Source of the DNA: Nocardia rhizosphaerihabitans | GTDB taxonomy: Bacteria > Actinomycetota > Actinomycetes > Mycobacteriales > Mycobacteriaceae | DNA length: 64,000 nucleotides | Direction: 5' to 3' | NCBI RefSeq assembly: GCF_014646295.1 | Contig: NZ_BMNE01000002.1 | Location: 745,440-809,439 of the forward strand | Part shown: positions 10,188 to 21,273 of the stretch, one piece after another | Layout: the number at the start of each line of letters is the position of its first letter | How positions within the stretch are numbered: position 1 is the first letter of the stretch | Made by a program: the position numbers and the translations under genes | Notes under the pieces: generated by a model | Told to the model about the DNA's origin: nothing | Database searches by the model: none | The model's input: only the letters and a program-made list of their open reading frames with translations

Positions 10188-11275
10188 GGGTCAGCAGTCT
10201 GCTGCCCGATTTTCCCTGGGACACGATCGCCGCGGTCAAGCAGAAAGCGGCGGCGCATCCCGGTGGGCTCGTCGACCTGTCCGTCGGCACCCCGGTCGAC
10301 CCGGTCGATCCGCTGATCCAGGCGGCATTGAACTCGGTCGCCGCGGTGCCCGGATACCCGACCACGCACGGCACCCCTGAGCTGCGCGCCGCCGCCGTCG
10401 CGGCGCTGGCCCGCCGGTTCGGGGTCACCGGCGTCGACGAGGCGGCCGTGCTGCCCGTGATCGGCACCAAGGAGCTCATCGCCGGGCTGCCGCGCCTGCT
10501 CGGCCTCGGTGCGAACGATCTGGTGGTGATCCCCGAGATCGCCTACCCGACCTACGAGGTCGGCGCGCTGCTGGCGGGCGCGAAGCCGTGGCGCGCGGAC
10601 GGTCTCACCCAGATCGGCCCGCAGAACCCGGCGCTGATCTTCGTGAACTCGCCGTCGAACCCGACCGGCAAGGTGCTCGGGGTCGAGCATCTGCGCAAGG
10701 TGGTCGCGTTCGCCCGCGAGCGCGGCGCGATCGTCGCCTCCGACGAGTGCTACCTGGGGCTGACCTGGGAGGGCGAGGCCCTCTCGATCCTCGACCCGCG
10801 CGTGTGCGATGGCGACCACACCGGTCTGCTGGCGATCCACTCGCTGTCGAAGACCTCGAACCTGGCCAGCTACCGCGCCGGATTCGTCGCCGGCGACCCG
10901 GAACTGGTCGCCGAACTGCTCGAGGTGCGCAAGCACTCCGGCATGATGCTGCCGTTCCCGATCCAGGCCGCGATGACCGCCGCACTGGGCGACGACGAGC
11001 ACGAGGCGAAGCAGCGCGGGCTGTACCGCGCGCGTCGCGAGATCCTGCGAAAGGCCTTGCAGCAGGCCGGTTTCCGCATCGACTTCTCCGACGCCGGCCT
11101 CTACCTGTGGGCCACCCGCCGTGAACCGTGCCGGGTCACCCTGGACTGGCTCGCCGAGCGTGGAATCCTCGCCGCCCCCGGCGATTTCTACGGTCCGCGC
11201 TCGCCGGAACACGTGCGTATCGCGCTCACCGCGACCGGCGAACGGGTGGCCGCCGCGGCCGAACGGCTGGTCTGA
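10184..11275 (+). CDS. dapC: N-succinyldiaminopimelate aminotransferase (DapC)
   Basis: 363 aa fold-type I PLP aminotransferase. The start is the ATG at 10184 that overlaps the ferredoxin stop (ATGA); the start MRVSSLLPDFPWDTI agrees with known actinobacterial DapC. The PLP lysine is K223 in HSLSKTSNLASYRAGF. Other signatures are GTKELI, NSPSNPTGKVL and the C-terminal arginine region (PEHVRIALT). DapC transfers an amino group from glutamate to N-succinyl-2-amino-6-ketopimelate, between DapD and DapE, both of which are also in this window. A terminator follows. Confidence 0.96.
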   Translation: MRVSSLLPDFPWDTIAAVKQKAAAHPGGLVDLSVGTPVDPVDPLIQAALNSVAAVPGYPTTHGTPELRAAAVAALARRFGVTGVDEAAVLPVIGTKELIAGLPRLLGLGANDLVVIPEIAYPTYEVGALLAGAKPWRADGLTQIGPQNPALIFVNSPSNPTGKVLGVEHLRKVVAFARERGAIVASDECYLGLTWEGEALSILDPRVCDGDHTGLLAIHSLSKTSNLASYRAGFVAGDPELVAELLEVRKHSGMMLPFPIQAAMTAALGDDEHEAKQRGLYRARREILRKALQQAGFRIDFSDAGLYLWATRREPCRVTLDWLAERGILAAPGDFYGPRSPEHVRIALTATGERVAAAAERLV

Positions 11276-11289
11276 CCCACCGCTTCCGC

Positions 11290-11319
11290 AAACCCCGGGC
11301 ACCGATGTGCCCGGGGTTT
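11290..11319 (+). terminator. Hairpin terminator after dapC
   Basis: A perfect 12-base stem (AAACCCCGGGCA, 11290-11301, with 11308-11319) encloses a six-base loop and is followed by a T-rich stretch (CGTTTGTT). It lies 14 bases after the dapC stop and resembles a canonical intrinsic terminator. Confidence 0.8.
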
Positions 11320-11358
11320 CGTTTGTTCGAAACGTGTTCGTTTCACTGCAAGTCTCGG

Positions 11359-13040
<1,682 letters not shown>

Positions 13041-13112
13041 TCTCGCGCTCCGGCTGCCGGATCGGCTATGGTCCGGCAGTCGGAGCAGTGGAGATCGGAA
13101 GGCTCGTCACGG

Positions 13113-14744
13113 ATGCACGGGGTGGAATTCGGCGCGGGCACGGTGTTCGCCGGGTATCGGATCGAACGGCTGCTCGGCCGGGGTGGAATGGGGACGGTCT
13201 ACCTGGCGGCGCATCCGCGGCTGCCGCGGCAGGTGGCGCTGAAACTGCTGAATCGCGAACTGTATTCGGACCCGGAGGTACGCGGCCGGTTCGAGCGTGA
13301 GGCCGATGTGTCGGCGCATCTCGATCATCCCGGCATCGTGTCGGTCCTCGATCGCGGCGTCGAGGACGGGCTGATGTGGATCTCCATGCAGTACGTCGAC
13401 GGCACCGACGCGTCGGTGTTTCGCGGCACATCACTGGATCCCGCCCGCGCCGTCGACATCGTCGCCCAGACCGCCGAGGCGCTGGACTACGCCCACGAAC
13501 GCGGCGTCCTGCACCGAGATGTGAAGCCCGCCAACATCTTGCTGGCCCGCGCCCGCAGCGGCGACCGCGTCCTGCTCACCGACTTCGGCATCGCCCGCCT
13601 CCGCGGCGACGCCCGCCAGCTCACCCGCACCGGCGCCTTCCTGGCCACCCTCGCCTACGCCTCACCGGAACAGCTCTCGGGCGCCCCGGTCGACCACCGC
13701 TCCGACCAGTACTCCCTCGGCTGCACCCTGTTCACCTTGCTCACGGGTGAAAGCCCTTTCCCCGCAGACAATCCCGGCGCGGTGGTCGCGGCCCACCTGA
13801 GCAAGCCGGCGCCGCGTGCGTCCGCCGCGGTTCCCGCCCTGCCCGCGGGCATCGATGCGGTGATCGCCCGCTGCCTGGCAAAGGATCCGACCGAAAGATT
13901 CGGCAGCTGTGCGGAGTTCGCGGAGACGGCCGTCGGTGCGTTGGGGTCCGCTTCGCGGCCGAACGCGCAGGCATCGAACCCGTCGGCGCCGCAGGCACAG
14001 GCGCTACGCGAATCCGGGTCGCAGGGGCCGGTCGCACAGTCGGATTCGAGGCCGACGATGGCAACACTTGTCGCGCCCCCGAATTCGGCGCCCCAACTGC
14101 CGCTTGCCGGCGGACCCGGCTGGGGTGGGCCCGTCGGCAGCTCGGCGAGTCCGCATCGGGGCGCGACTCCGCCGCCGCGCAAGGCGGTGTCCTCGCGATG
14201 GCGGGCACTCGCGGTGACCCTGCTCGTACTCGCCATGGTCGCCGGTGTCGGCCTCGTCGGTGTCGGCGCGATCTACTGGAAGTTCGTGCGGCCCACCCGG
14301 GTGCCACCCGCCCCGACCTGGGGTGCACACGAGTCGGTCGCGTCGGGCTTCACCGACCTGATCCCGATCCGGCCCGACGGCCGCGGCTGGCGCGACGCGT
14401 CGTGTTCGGCCACACCCTCGCTGGTGGTCCTGCCCGGCGACCCGGCACCGCTGCGCCAGATCACCTGCACCGACGCCAACGGCGTGCTGGCCTGGTACAC
14501 CGAGTACCCGACCGCCGCCGACGCCGAGGCCTACCTCGCCCGCCACACCACCGAGGACGCCATCCGCCAGCTGCACCACACCAGCCTGGCGGCCTACCGC
14601 CCCCGCGACCCAGCCGCACCGTTCACCCTGGCCGCCAGAGAACGCGGCAATGTGTTCAGCGCCAACTCGGTGGTCGAGGTGTCCTGGCCCGGTCATTCCT
14701 TCGAGGAGACCCGCGACGACTGGTGGCAGCAGGCATCCTTCTGA
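13113..14744 (+). CDS. Membrane-anchored Ser/Thr protein kinase (PknB/Hanks type)
   Basis: 543 aa; ATG 13113 follows GGAAGG. The N-terminal kinase domain (about residues 10-275) is complete: glycine loop [14 protein letters not shown] lysine K44 (VALKLL), catalytic D136 ([10 protein letters not shown]), D157 of DFGIA and YASPEQL. A low-complexity Ser/Ala/Pro juxtamembrane linker follows, then one membrane helix (about 362-391) and an extracellular domain of about 150 residues with no recognised sensor fold. It contains two cysteines (CSATPS, ITCTD) that could form a disulfide. No PASTA repeats are seen. There is no phosphatase or obvious substrate gene adjacent. Confidence 0.95.
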   Translation: MHGVEFGAGTVFAGYRIERLLGRGGMGTVYLAAHPRLPRQVALKLLNRELYSDPEVRGRFEREADVSAHLDHPGIVSVLDRGVEDGLMWISMQYVDGTDASVFRGTSLDPARAVDIVAQTAEALDYAHERGVLHRDVKPANILLARARSGDRVLLTDFGIARLRGDARQLTRTGAFLATLAYASPEQLSGAPVDHRSDQYSLGCTLFTLLTGESPFPADNPGAVVAAHLSKPAPRASAAVPALPAGIDAVIARCLAKDPTERFGSCAEFAETAVGALGSASRPNAQASNPSAPQAQALRESGSQGPVAQSDSRPTMATLVAPPNSAPQLPLAGGPGWGGPVGSSASPHRGATPPPRKAVSSRWRALAVTLLVLAMVAGVGLVGVGAIYWKFVRPTRVPPAPTWGAHESVASGFTDLIPIRPDGRGWRDASCSATPSLVVLPGDPAPLRQITCTDANGVLAWYTEYPTAADAEAYLARHTTEDAIRQLHHTSLAAYRPRDPAAPFTLAARERGNVFSANSVVEVSWPGHSFEETRDDWWQQASF

Positions 14745-14808
14745 CCGGTCACGCGCCGAGCGCGCACTGATCCGGGCGATCTTGGGGCGGCGGCGATAGC
14801 CTCGGGGT

Positions 14809-16440
14809 ATGGACGCTGTCACGGTGGTTCCGGTGCCCGCGAACGAGCCCGCGCAGTCGTATGCGCCGGGGACGGCGGGGCGGGAGCGGCTGCGGGCGCG
14901 GTTGAGGGAGATCGCGGGGGAGTGTGTGGATGTGCCGATGGTGATCGGCGGGGTAGAGCGCAGCGGGGAGGGGGAGCGGCACGGGATCGTGGCGCCGCAT
15001 CGGCGGTCGCTGGTGCTCGGCACCTATACCGATGCCACGCATGAGGAGGCCAGTGACGCGATCGAGGCGGCCATTGCCGCGGGGCCGCAGTGGCGGGAGA
15101 TGTCGTTCGATGCGCGCGCGGCGGTTTTCCTGCGGGCCGCCGATCTGATGGCGGGGCCGTGGCGGGAGACCGTCGCCGCGGCGACCATGCTCGGGCAGTC
15201 GAAGTCGGCGGTGCAGGCCGAGATCGACGCGCCGTGCGAGCTGGTCGACTTCTGGCGGTTCAATGTCGCCTATGGCAGGCAGCTGCTCGAGTGGCAGCCG
15301 CAGTCGAGCCCCGGTGTCTGGAACCGGATGGACCACCGGCCGCTGGAGGGTTTCGTCTACGCGATCACCCCGTTCAACTTCAGCGCCATCGCGGGCAATC
15401 TGCCCACCGCGCCCGCGCTGATGGGCAATACGGTGATCTGGAAGCCGTCGTCCGCGCAGACGCTCGCGGCGTGGGTCACCATGCAGATCCTGCTGGCCGC
15501 CGGCCTGCCGCCCGGCGTGATCAACCTGGTCACCGGCCACGGCCGGAATCTCTCGGAGGTCGCGCTCGCCGATTCGCGCCTGGCCGGTATCCACTTCACC
15601 GGTTCGACCAAGACCTTCCAGCACCTCTGGCACCAGGTCGGCGCGAATATCGGTGGCTACAACGCCTATCCGCGGCTGGTCGGCGAGACCGGCGGGAAGG
15701 ATTTCATCCTCGCGCATCGCTCGGCGGACCCGGATGCGTTGTCCACCGCCATGATTCGCGGCGCCTTCGAATATCAGGGCCAGAAGTGCTCGGCCGCCTC
15801 CCGCGCCTACGTACCGCGGTCGCTGTGGCGGACGATGGGTGAGAAGTTCCTGGCCGCGGTCGAGGAGATCAGCTACGGCGATGTCGCCGATCTCGCGAAT
15901 TTCGGTGGGGCGGTGATCGATCAGCGCGCCTACGACAAGGGGGTCACCGCGATCGAGCGGGCCAGGGACGCCGGCGTCACCATCGCGGCGGGTGGCACCT
16001 ACGACGACAGCGTCGGCTGGTTCGTCCGCCCGACGGTCCTGATCGCCGACGACCCGCGCGACGAGGCCTTCAGCACCGAGTACTTCGCGCCCATCCTGCC
16101 GGTGTACGTCTACGACGACGACGCACCCGACGCCTTCGATGTCATTCTCGCCGAGGTGGATTCGACGTCACCGTACGCACTCACCGGCGCCGTCTTCGCC
16201 CAGGACCGCGCGGTCATCGAGAAGGCTAGTGCCGCACTGCGTTTCGCGGCGGGCAACTTCTACATCAACGACAAGCCCACCGGCGCGGTGGTCGGTCAGC
16301 AGCCCTTCGGCGGAGCCAGGTCCTCCGGCACGGACGACAAGGCGGGATCTCCGCTGAACCTGCTGCGCTGGGTCGCCCCGCGCGTGATCAAGGAAACCTT
16401 CGTCCCGCCGACCGGCCACCGCTACCCGCACATGGGCTAG
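14809..16440 (+). CDS. pruA: L-glutamate gamma-semialdehyde (1-pyrroline-5-carboxylate) dehydrogenase
   Basis: 543 aa, full length for the group 1 family. It oxidises glutamate semialdehyde to glutamate with NAD+, the second step of proline catabolism. Signatures include the catalytic C327 in FEYQGQKCSAASRAYVP, VGETGGKDF (general-base glutamate region) and GQQPFGGARSSGTDDKAG near the C-terminus, which is characteristic of PruA. In M. tuberculosis the proline dehydrogenase gene putB follows directly; here it does not, so the partner must lie elsewhere. The last four bases (CTAG) are shared with the stop of the convergent gene. Confidence 0.96.
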   Translation: MDAVTVVPVPANEPAQSYAPGTAGRERLRARLREIAGECVDVPMVIGGVERSGEGERHGIVAPHRRSLVLGTYTDATHEEASDAIEAAIAAGPQWREMSFDARAAVFLRAADLMAGPWRETVAAATMLGQSKSAVQAEIDAPCELVDFWRFNVAYGRQLLEWQPQSSPGVWNRMDHRPLEGFVYAITPFNFSAIAGNLPTAPALMGNTVIWKPSSAQTLAAWVTMQILLAAGLPPGVINLVTGHGRNLSEVALADSRLAGIHFTGSTKTFQHLWHQVGANIGGYNAYPRLVGETGGKDFILAHRSADPDALSTAMIRGAFEYQGQKCSAASRAYVPRSLWRTMGEKFLAAVEEISYGDVADLANFGGAVIDQRAYDKGVTAIERARDAGVTIAAGGTYDDSVGWFVRPTVLIADDPRDEAFSTEYFAPILPVYVYDDDAPDAFDVILAEVDSTSPYALTGAVFAQDRAVIEKASAALRFAAGNFYINDKPTGAVVGQQPFGGARSSGTDDKAGSPLNLLRWVAPRVIKETFVPPTGHRYPHMG

Positions 16441-17150
16441 TGCGGGCCGACCACCAGGCGCACGATCAGCGCGGGCAGTGCGTCGAGCACATCCGCGGAC
16501 TGGTCGGCCGGGCTGCCGTAGGTGTGCGCGGCCACCGAGAAACCGGATCCGAAGGACGCGGAGGCGACCTCGGGGGCGCCCACATCCGACCAGCCCCACT
16601 TGCTGCCCTGCACGCCGGGCAGCTGGGCGGTGCCCCAGTTCTGGGGTGTGCCGTCGGCGGCGGTATTGCTCGCGCCCGCCATCCACTCGAAGATCGGCGA
16701 GCCGGGGTCGGTGCGCTGCTTGGCGGACAGGAAGTCGGTGATGTCGGCCGTGCTGGTGCTCGACCGGCCCCAGTCGGCGGTGCCGTGGGTCTGGCGCAAT
16801 CCGTATTCGCTCGCGGTCGCCTCGATGGCCTGCGGATACTTGGACGCGAGCTGGGTGGCGGCGCCGTCGTCGGAGTCGCGGATCATCCGCTCCGACAGCG
16901 CCCGGTCCTCCGGCGAGCCGTCGCCGTGGCGCAGCGCGTAGTCGACGATGTAGAGCTTGGACATCGACAGCGCCGAGCGCGACTCGTGCTCATTGGCTGT
17001 GCCCCAACCGAATCCGCCGGGTGTGCGCAGCGAGATGGCGGTCCGTGGCGGCACCGTGGTCGGGTCCTCGTCGGCGTTGGCGGCGGGCGCGGCGATCACG
17101 AGACCGACGGCGACCGCCGCCACGCACCCTGCCAGTGTTCGAATACTCAC
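16437..17150 (-). CDS. Secreted serine hydrolase-like (penicillin-binding/beta-lactamase fold) protein
   Basis: 237 aa, GTG at 17150 with GGAGGAAC upstream. A Sec signal peptide (LAGCVAAVAVGLVIAAPAANA, cleavage near residue 26) is followed by a domain with a Ser-x-x-Lys tetrad SMSK (S62, K65), DSDDGAATQLA (an SDN-like segment) and QGSKWGWSDVG (a possible KTG-like strand). This resembles class A beta-lactamase or D,D-peptidase relatives common in Nocardia and mycobacteria, but it is shorter than a true beta-lactamase. It may act on peptidoglycan or another acyl substrate outside the cell. The stop overlaps that of pruA by four bases. Function is unproven. Confidence 0.7.
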   Translation of the reverse strand: MSIRTLAGCVAAVAVGLVIAAPAANADEDPTTVPPRTAISLRTPGGFGWGTANEHESRSALSMSKLYIVDYALRHGDGSPEDRALSERMIRDSDDGAATQLASKYPQAIEATASEYGLRQTHGTADWGRSSTSTADITDFLSAKQRTDPGSPIFEWMAGASNTAADGTPQNWGTAQLPGVQGSKWGWSDVGAPEVASASFGSGFSVAAHTYGSPADQSADVLDALPALIVRLVVGPH

Positions 17151-17245
17151 GAGCGTTCCTCCGATTCTGCGGCGACGGCGATCAGATCGTCGGGAATGAA
17201 ACCCGAAAGTCGCAGGTCAGCGGGGGAGGCGCGCGGGAGCGCCGA

Positions 17246-18097
17246 TCAGATCAGCGGCTTGCCCCTGTGGTTGCGGCGGCGCATGTCGGCCAGGGTCGCG
17301 TTGAACGGGAAATTGCGGACGACCCGCGGCATCCGGCCCCACACCACGCCGCTGGCGCGCATCAGCTGGTTGAGCTTGCGCTCGTCATGCTCGGTCCAGG
17401 TGAGGCCGAGTTCGTCGCGAAGGTGCTGGGGGAGCAGGCCGGTGGTGAACCAGCGGTGGAACCGGGCGAACGGCAGCCGCAACGGCGGGCTGATCATCTT
17501 CAGGTCGAGCAGGTCGTCGAAGTAGGCCTTGATGGTGGGATCGACGCTGGTCATCGGCAGATTCGCGGCCCAGTAGGCGTCGAATGCGGCGCGGTCGGCA
17601 GGCCACATCGCCTTCGGCACCTGCAAGGTGGTGCCGAGGTGGTGGGCGTACTCGTAGAAGGTGTCGGCGATGTCGTCGTCGATGGGGCCGTAGACGCGGC
17701 GCATCACGTCGACCGAGCCCCAGTACAGGCAGGCGGCCACCCACAGCTGCAGGTTCTTGTCGAAGGCGTTGTACTTCACCGGGCTCGCGGCCGTGGAGTG
17801 GACGTATTTGTGCGCGCCGTTGATCGCGGTGCGGTAGGCGGCGCGATCGGCGTCGGTGCCCATCAGCGCCACCGACAGATAGGTGAGGGTGGTCCGTGTT
17901 CGCTTCACCGGATGCTTCATGATGCTGCCGCTGTGTACTCGCGATTCCGCGACGCCGTAGCCGACGGGTGCCAGACTGAGCTGCATGATCACATTGGCGG
18001 TCGCGCCCCAGAAGGCGGCCGAACCGTCGACGTAGTCCCGGATGTCGAATTCCGCCGGTTCGGTCCGACCCGAACGTGCGCGAGCAAGGATGGTCAT
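17246..18097 (-). CDS. Oxygenase MpaB / DUF2236 family protein
   Basis: 283 aa. ATG 18097 has GAAGGGG seven bases upstream; an ATG five codons earlier overlaps that site. The family signature is visible: FDIRDYVDGSAAFWGATANVIMQ, the Arg/Thr-rich KRTRTTLTYLSVALMG, INGAHKYVHS, and YWGSVDVMRRVYG. DUF2236 proteins are related to latex-clearing protein and fungal MpaB, which cleave or oxidise isoprenoid side chains with haem b; histidines such as H101 (GAHKYVHS) are candidates for haem contact. Nocardia carries many paralogues, mostly uncharacterised. It is divergent from the FadD36-like gene. Confidence 0.85.
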   Translation of the reverse strand: MTILARARSGRTEPAEFDIRDYVDGSAAFWGATANVIMQLSLAPVGYGVAESRVHSGSIMKHPVKRTRTTLTYLSVALMGTDADRAAYRTAINGAHKYVHSTAASPVKYNAFDKNLQLWVAACLYWGSVDVMRRVYGPIDDDIADTFYEYAHHLGTTLQVPKAMWPADRAAFDAYWAANLPMTSVDPTIKAYFDDLLDLKMISPPLRLPFARFHRWFTTGLLPQHLRDELGLTWTEHDERKLNQLMRASGVVWGRMPRVVRNFPFNATLADMRRRNHRGKPLI

Positions 18098-18210
18098 CGT
18101 TGACCCCTTCATCGGTGAGAGAACTATATGGAGAATGTCTCATCATGTCGTCGGGGAGTCAACGGACGGCGGCGCGTAGCACCGAAACATCGCCGCGTTA
18201 GCGTGGACGG

Positions 18211-19638
18211 ATGCCCTACGGTCCGCCGCTGCTGCTCGCCTCGCTGAATCCCAACGCCATCGCCGCCGGGGCCGACATTCCCGACGCCGTCACCATCGAT
18301 GATGCCACTTTGTCGCGATCCGACCTGCTGGGTGCGGCGACCTCGGTGGCCGAGCGCATCGCCCGCGCGGACCGGGTCGCGGTGCTGGCCGAGCCGACCG
18401 TGCGCACGGTGCTCGCGGTGGTCGGCTGCCTGATCGCCGGGGTGACCGTGGTGCCGGTGCCGCCGGACTCCGGTGCGGCCGAGCTCGAGCACATCCTGCG
18501 TGATTCCGGTGCGCAGGCCTGGCTCGGCGCGGCACCGGAGGGGACCGAGCTGCCGGTGGTGCCGGTGCGCCTGCACGCCCGCTCCTGGCACACCTATCCC
18601 GAGCCGGATCCCGCGTCGACGGCCTTCATCCTCTACACCTCGGGCACCACCGGGGCGCCCAAGGGCGTGATGCTGAGCCGCGGGGCGATCGCCGCCGGGC
18701 TCGACGCCCTCGCCGAGGCGTGGGACTGGACCTGGAAAGACACACTGGTGCACGGACTTCCGCTGTTCCATGTGCACGGGCTGATCCTCGGCCTGCTCGG
18801 ACCGCTGCGGGTCGGCAGCCCGGTGATCCACACCGGCAAGCCGACACCCGAGGCCTACGCGGCGGCGGGCGGCAGCCTGTACTTCGGGGTGCCGACGGTG
18901 TGGTCGCGGATCGTCGAACAGCCTGAGCTGGCACGGCAATTGGGCAAGGCCAGGCTGCTGGTGTCGGGCAGCGCGCCGCTGCCGGTGCCGGTGTTCGAGA
19001 AGCTGGCCGAGCTCACCGGGCAGCCGCCGGTGGAGCGCTACGGCATGAGCGAAACCATGATCACGCTGTCGACCCGCGCCGACGGCGAGCGTAGGCCCGG
19101 CTGGGTCGGCACCCCGGTCAGCGGCGTGGAGACCCGGCTGCGCGACGAGTCAGGGGCGCCCGTCCCGCACGACGGGGAGAGCATCGGCGCCCTCCAGGTG
19201 CGCGGGCCGATGCTGTTCGACGGGTATCTCAACCGGCCCGAGGCCACCGCGGCGGACTGGACCGAGGACGGCTGGTTCCGCACCGGCGACGTCGCCGTCA
19301 TCGACGCCGACGATTTCCACCGCATCGTCGGGCGCGAGTCCATCGACCTCATCAAATCCGGTGGCTATCGCATCGGCGCAGGCGAGATCGAGACCGCCCT
19401 GCTCGGTCATCCCGCGGTGGCCGAGGTCGCCGTGGTCGGCCTGCCCGACGACGACCTGGGCCAGCGCATCGTCGCCTTCGTCGTGCCGCGCGAGGGTGGT
19501 TCCGCCGAGCTCGGCGCCGAGCTGATCGCCCATGTGGGCGCGCAGGTTTCGGCGCACAAGCGGCCGCGCGAGGTCCGTTTCGTCGACACGCTGCCCCGCA
19601 ATGCGATGGGCAAGGTGCAGAAGAAGCTACTGGGCTGA
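18211..19638 (+). CDS. FadD36-like acyl-CoA (possibly malonyl-CoA) synthetase
   Basis: 475 aa ANL-superfamily adenylating enzyme. Motifs: FILYTSGTTGAPKG (P-loop-like A3), YGMSETMI (A5), GYLNRPEATAADWTEDGWFRTGDVA (A7/A8), GRESIDLIKSGGYRIGAGEIE, and the C-terminal catalytic lysine region NAMGKVQKKLLG. It is about 50-100 residues shorter than long-chain FadDs. Size and the YGMSET motif fit the FadD36/MatB group, and M. tuberculosis has fadD36 (Rv1193) at the equivalent place. Substrate preference cannot be fixed from sequence. It is convergent, eight bases apart, with the molybdoenzyme gene. Confidence 0.88.
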   Translation: MPYGPPLLLASLNPNAIAAGADIPDAVTIDDATLSRSDLLGAATSVAERIARADRVAVLAEPTVRTVLAVVGCLIAGVTVVPVPPDSGAAELEHILRDSGAQAWLGAAPEGTELPVVPVRLHARSWHTYPEPDPASTAFILYTSGTTGAPKGVMLSRGAIAAGLDALAEAWDWTWKDTLVHGLPLFHVHGLILGLLGPLRVGSPVIHTGKPTPEAYAAAGGSLYFGVPTVWSRIVEQPELARQLGKARLLVSGSAPLPVPVFEKLAELTGQPPVERYGMSETMITLSTRADGERRPGWVGTPVSGVETRLRDESGAPVPHDGESIGALQVRGPMLFDGYLNRPEATAADWTEDGWFRTGDVAVIDADDFHRIVGRESIDLIKSGGYRIGAGEIETALLGHPAVAEVAVVGLPDDDLGQRIVAFVVPREGGSAELGAELIAHVGAQVSAHKRPREVRFVDTLPRNAMGKVQKKLLG

Positions 19639-19646
19639 CGCGTGCG

Positions 19647-20318
19647 TCACCGGGCCCGCTTCTCGCTGCCCCTGGCGCTCAGCGCGCGGATCGGCCCGAT
19701 GAGGCGATGGTAGATCGGCCGCACCACCCGGGCGGGCAGGTAGCGGTGCCGCTCCTCCTCCCAGACCCGCGCCCTGCGGTGCGCGGCCAGCGGTGACCAC
19801 TTGTCGGGGTCGGCGGGCGGCGAGGTGTGGAATTCGATGCGGCACAGGTGCTTCGTATTGACGAAGCCGTACTGGCGTGGGCTCACCAGCCGCACCGGAG
19901 CGCCGTGGTCGCTGTTCAGCGGCTGTCCGTCGAGCCGGTCGGCGATGAGCACGTCGTCGGCGAGGGCGTCCTCGAGCAGGACGACCGACTGGTAGCCGTC
20001 GAGACCTTCGAAGACGACATGGCTGATCGTCGCGCCCGGACGCAGTGCCGGCTCGACCCGCAATCGGTAGAACGTCGTGAACGGGGTGCCCTCCCACACC
20101 AGGCCGGTGGCCGACCAGCCTGCGACGCAATGGAAGTCGGCTTCCATGCGCTGCCGCGGCAGCTGGGCGAGGTCGGTCTCGGACAGGGTGACGGGCGCCG
20201 TCACCGCGCCATCGATCTCGATCACCGGGTGTTCGGGGACCGGCGGCGGCGGGTGATGGAGGTGGGTGCCGAAGCGGGGGAAGCCTTCGACGGCGCGCTG
20301 GCCGGGTGGGAGTGGCAT
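19647..20318 (-). CDS. Sulfite-oxidase-fold molybdopterin-dependent oxidoreductase
   Basis: 223 aa, ATG at 20318 behind GGAGGAACG. It has the oxidoreductase molybdopterin-binding domain (SUOX fold): DGAVTAPVTLSETDLAQLP, DFHCVAGWSATGLVWEG with the Mo-ligand cysteine C64, and the C-terminal DHGAPVRLVSPRQYGFVNTKHLCRIEF characteristic of YedY/sulfite-oxidase relatives. There is no Tat signal, haem domain or dimerisation domain, so it is a minimal cytoplasmic form. Substrate is unknown. An 18-base palindrome sits directly between its promoter region and ribosome site, suggesting repression by a TetR-like regulator not encoded nearby. Confidence 0.87.
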   Translation of the reverse strand: MPLPPGQRAVEGFPRFGTHLHHPPPPVPEHPVIEIDGAVTAPVTLSETDLAQLPRQRMEADFHCVAGWSATGLVWEGTPFTTFYRLRVEPALRPGATISHVVFEGLDGYQSVVLLEDALADDVLIADRLDGQPLNSDHGAPVRLVSPRQYGFVNTKHLCRIEFHTSPPADPDKWSPLAAHRRARVWEEERHRYLPARVVRPIYHRLIGPIRALSARGSEKRAR

Positions 20319-20329
20319 CGTTCCTCCAG

Positions 20330-20347
20330 TTATACGGTTCCGTATAA
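20330..20347. promoter_or_regulatory. Perfect 18-bp palindromic operator upstream of the molybdoenzyme gene
   Basis: TTATACGGTTCCGTATAA is an 8-2-8 perfect inverted repeat, only 12 bases before the ATG and abutting GGAGG. AT-rich arms with a TACGG/CCGTA core are typical of TetR-family operators. No TetR gene is adjacent, so the cognate regulator lies outside the window or acts from a distance. Confidence 0.65.
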
Positions 20348-20394
20348 GAGTCGAGCGTACTGCGCGCGGCGGGCCGAGTCGAGTATCGGCCGGG

Positions 20395-21273
20395 TCACTC
20401 CGGGATGCGCACGGCCCGGAGCTTGTCGGGATTGCGCACGCAGTACACCGCCGTGACGACGCCCTCGGTGACCTCGATGGAGGTCACCTGGTCGAGCACG
20501 CCATCGAGGGTCGCGGCGACCGTGGGCATCGCGTTGTAGACGCCGAAGTGCACGCCCACCTCGCCCATCCGGAAGCCCTTCTGGAACAGGCCGATGACCA
20601 GCCGCGCCACCTTGTCCGGCCCGAACACCGGCCTGCGCACCGCGCTGACCACGCCGCCGCCGTCGCCGATGAAGACCACGTCGGGAGCGAGCACGTCCAT
20701 CAGCGCCTGCACATTGCCGGTGGCCGCCGCGATCGAGAAGCGCTCGGCCACCGACTGCGCCTCGGCCGGTGTCGCGATCGCGGTGGGCCGCTTCTCGTGC
20801 ACGCGATCCCTGGCACGCTGATTCAATTGCCGCACAGCCGCTTCGGATTTGCCGACGGCCGTGGCGATCTCGGCATAGCTGAACGCGAACACCTCGCGCA
20901 GCACGAACACCGCCCGCTGCACCGGGGTCAGGGTCTCGAGCACGAGCAGCATCGCGGTGGTCACCGCCTCGCCGGTCAGCACGTGCTCGACCCCGCCCTC
21001 GGACGCCGCGGCCAAGGGCTCGGGCAGCCACGGCCCGATGTACTCCTCGCGCCGGCGCGCGGCCGAGCGCAGGACGCCGAGCGCCTGCCTGGTGACGATC
21101 TGGGCGAGGTAGGCGCGCGGGTTCTCGACGGGAGCCAGGTCGACGTCGACCCACCGCAGATAGCTGTCGTGCAGCACGTCCTCGGCGTCGACGACCGAAC
21201 CGAGGATCTCGTAGGCGATGGAGAAGAGCAGTCGCCGGTTCTCGGCGAAGGTCTGCTCGTGCTCGGCGCTCAC
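20395..21273 (-). CDS. sigJ: SigJ-type ECF sigma factor with C-terminal SnoaL-like domain
   Basis: 292 aa from the GTG at 21273, whose GTGA overlaps the stop of the upstream reductase gene; a longer start would lie well inside that gene. Regions 2 (NRRLLFSIAYEILGSVVDAEDVLHDSYLRW) and 4 (LTPVQRAVFVLREVFAFSYAEIATAVGKSEAAVRQL) are clear. A C-terminal NTF2/SnoaL-like domain (about 180-292, including DVLAPDVVFIGDGGG) replaces a separate anti-sigma factor; in this class the C-terminal domain tunes activity. Family genes are often linked to oxidoreductases or carboxymuconolactone decarboxylases. Coupling with an NDH-2-like protein fits a redox-responsive role, which is inferred. Confidence 0.92.
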   Translation of the reverse strand: MSAEHEQTFAENRRLLFSIAYEILGSVVDAEDVLHDSYLRWVDVDLAPVENPRAYLAQIVTRQALGVLRSAARRREEYIGPWLPEPLAAASEGGVEHVLTGEAVTTAMLLVLETLTPVQRAVFVLREVFAFSYAEIATAVGKSEAAVRQLNQRARDRVHEKRPTAIATPAEAQSVAERFSIAAATGNVQALMDVLAPDVVFIGDGGGVVSAVRRPVFGPDKVARLVIGLFQKGFRMGEVGVHFGVYNAMPTVAATLDGVLDQVTSIEVTEGVVTAVYCVRNPDKLRAVRIPE

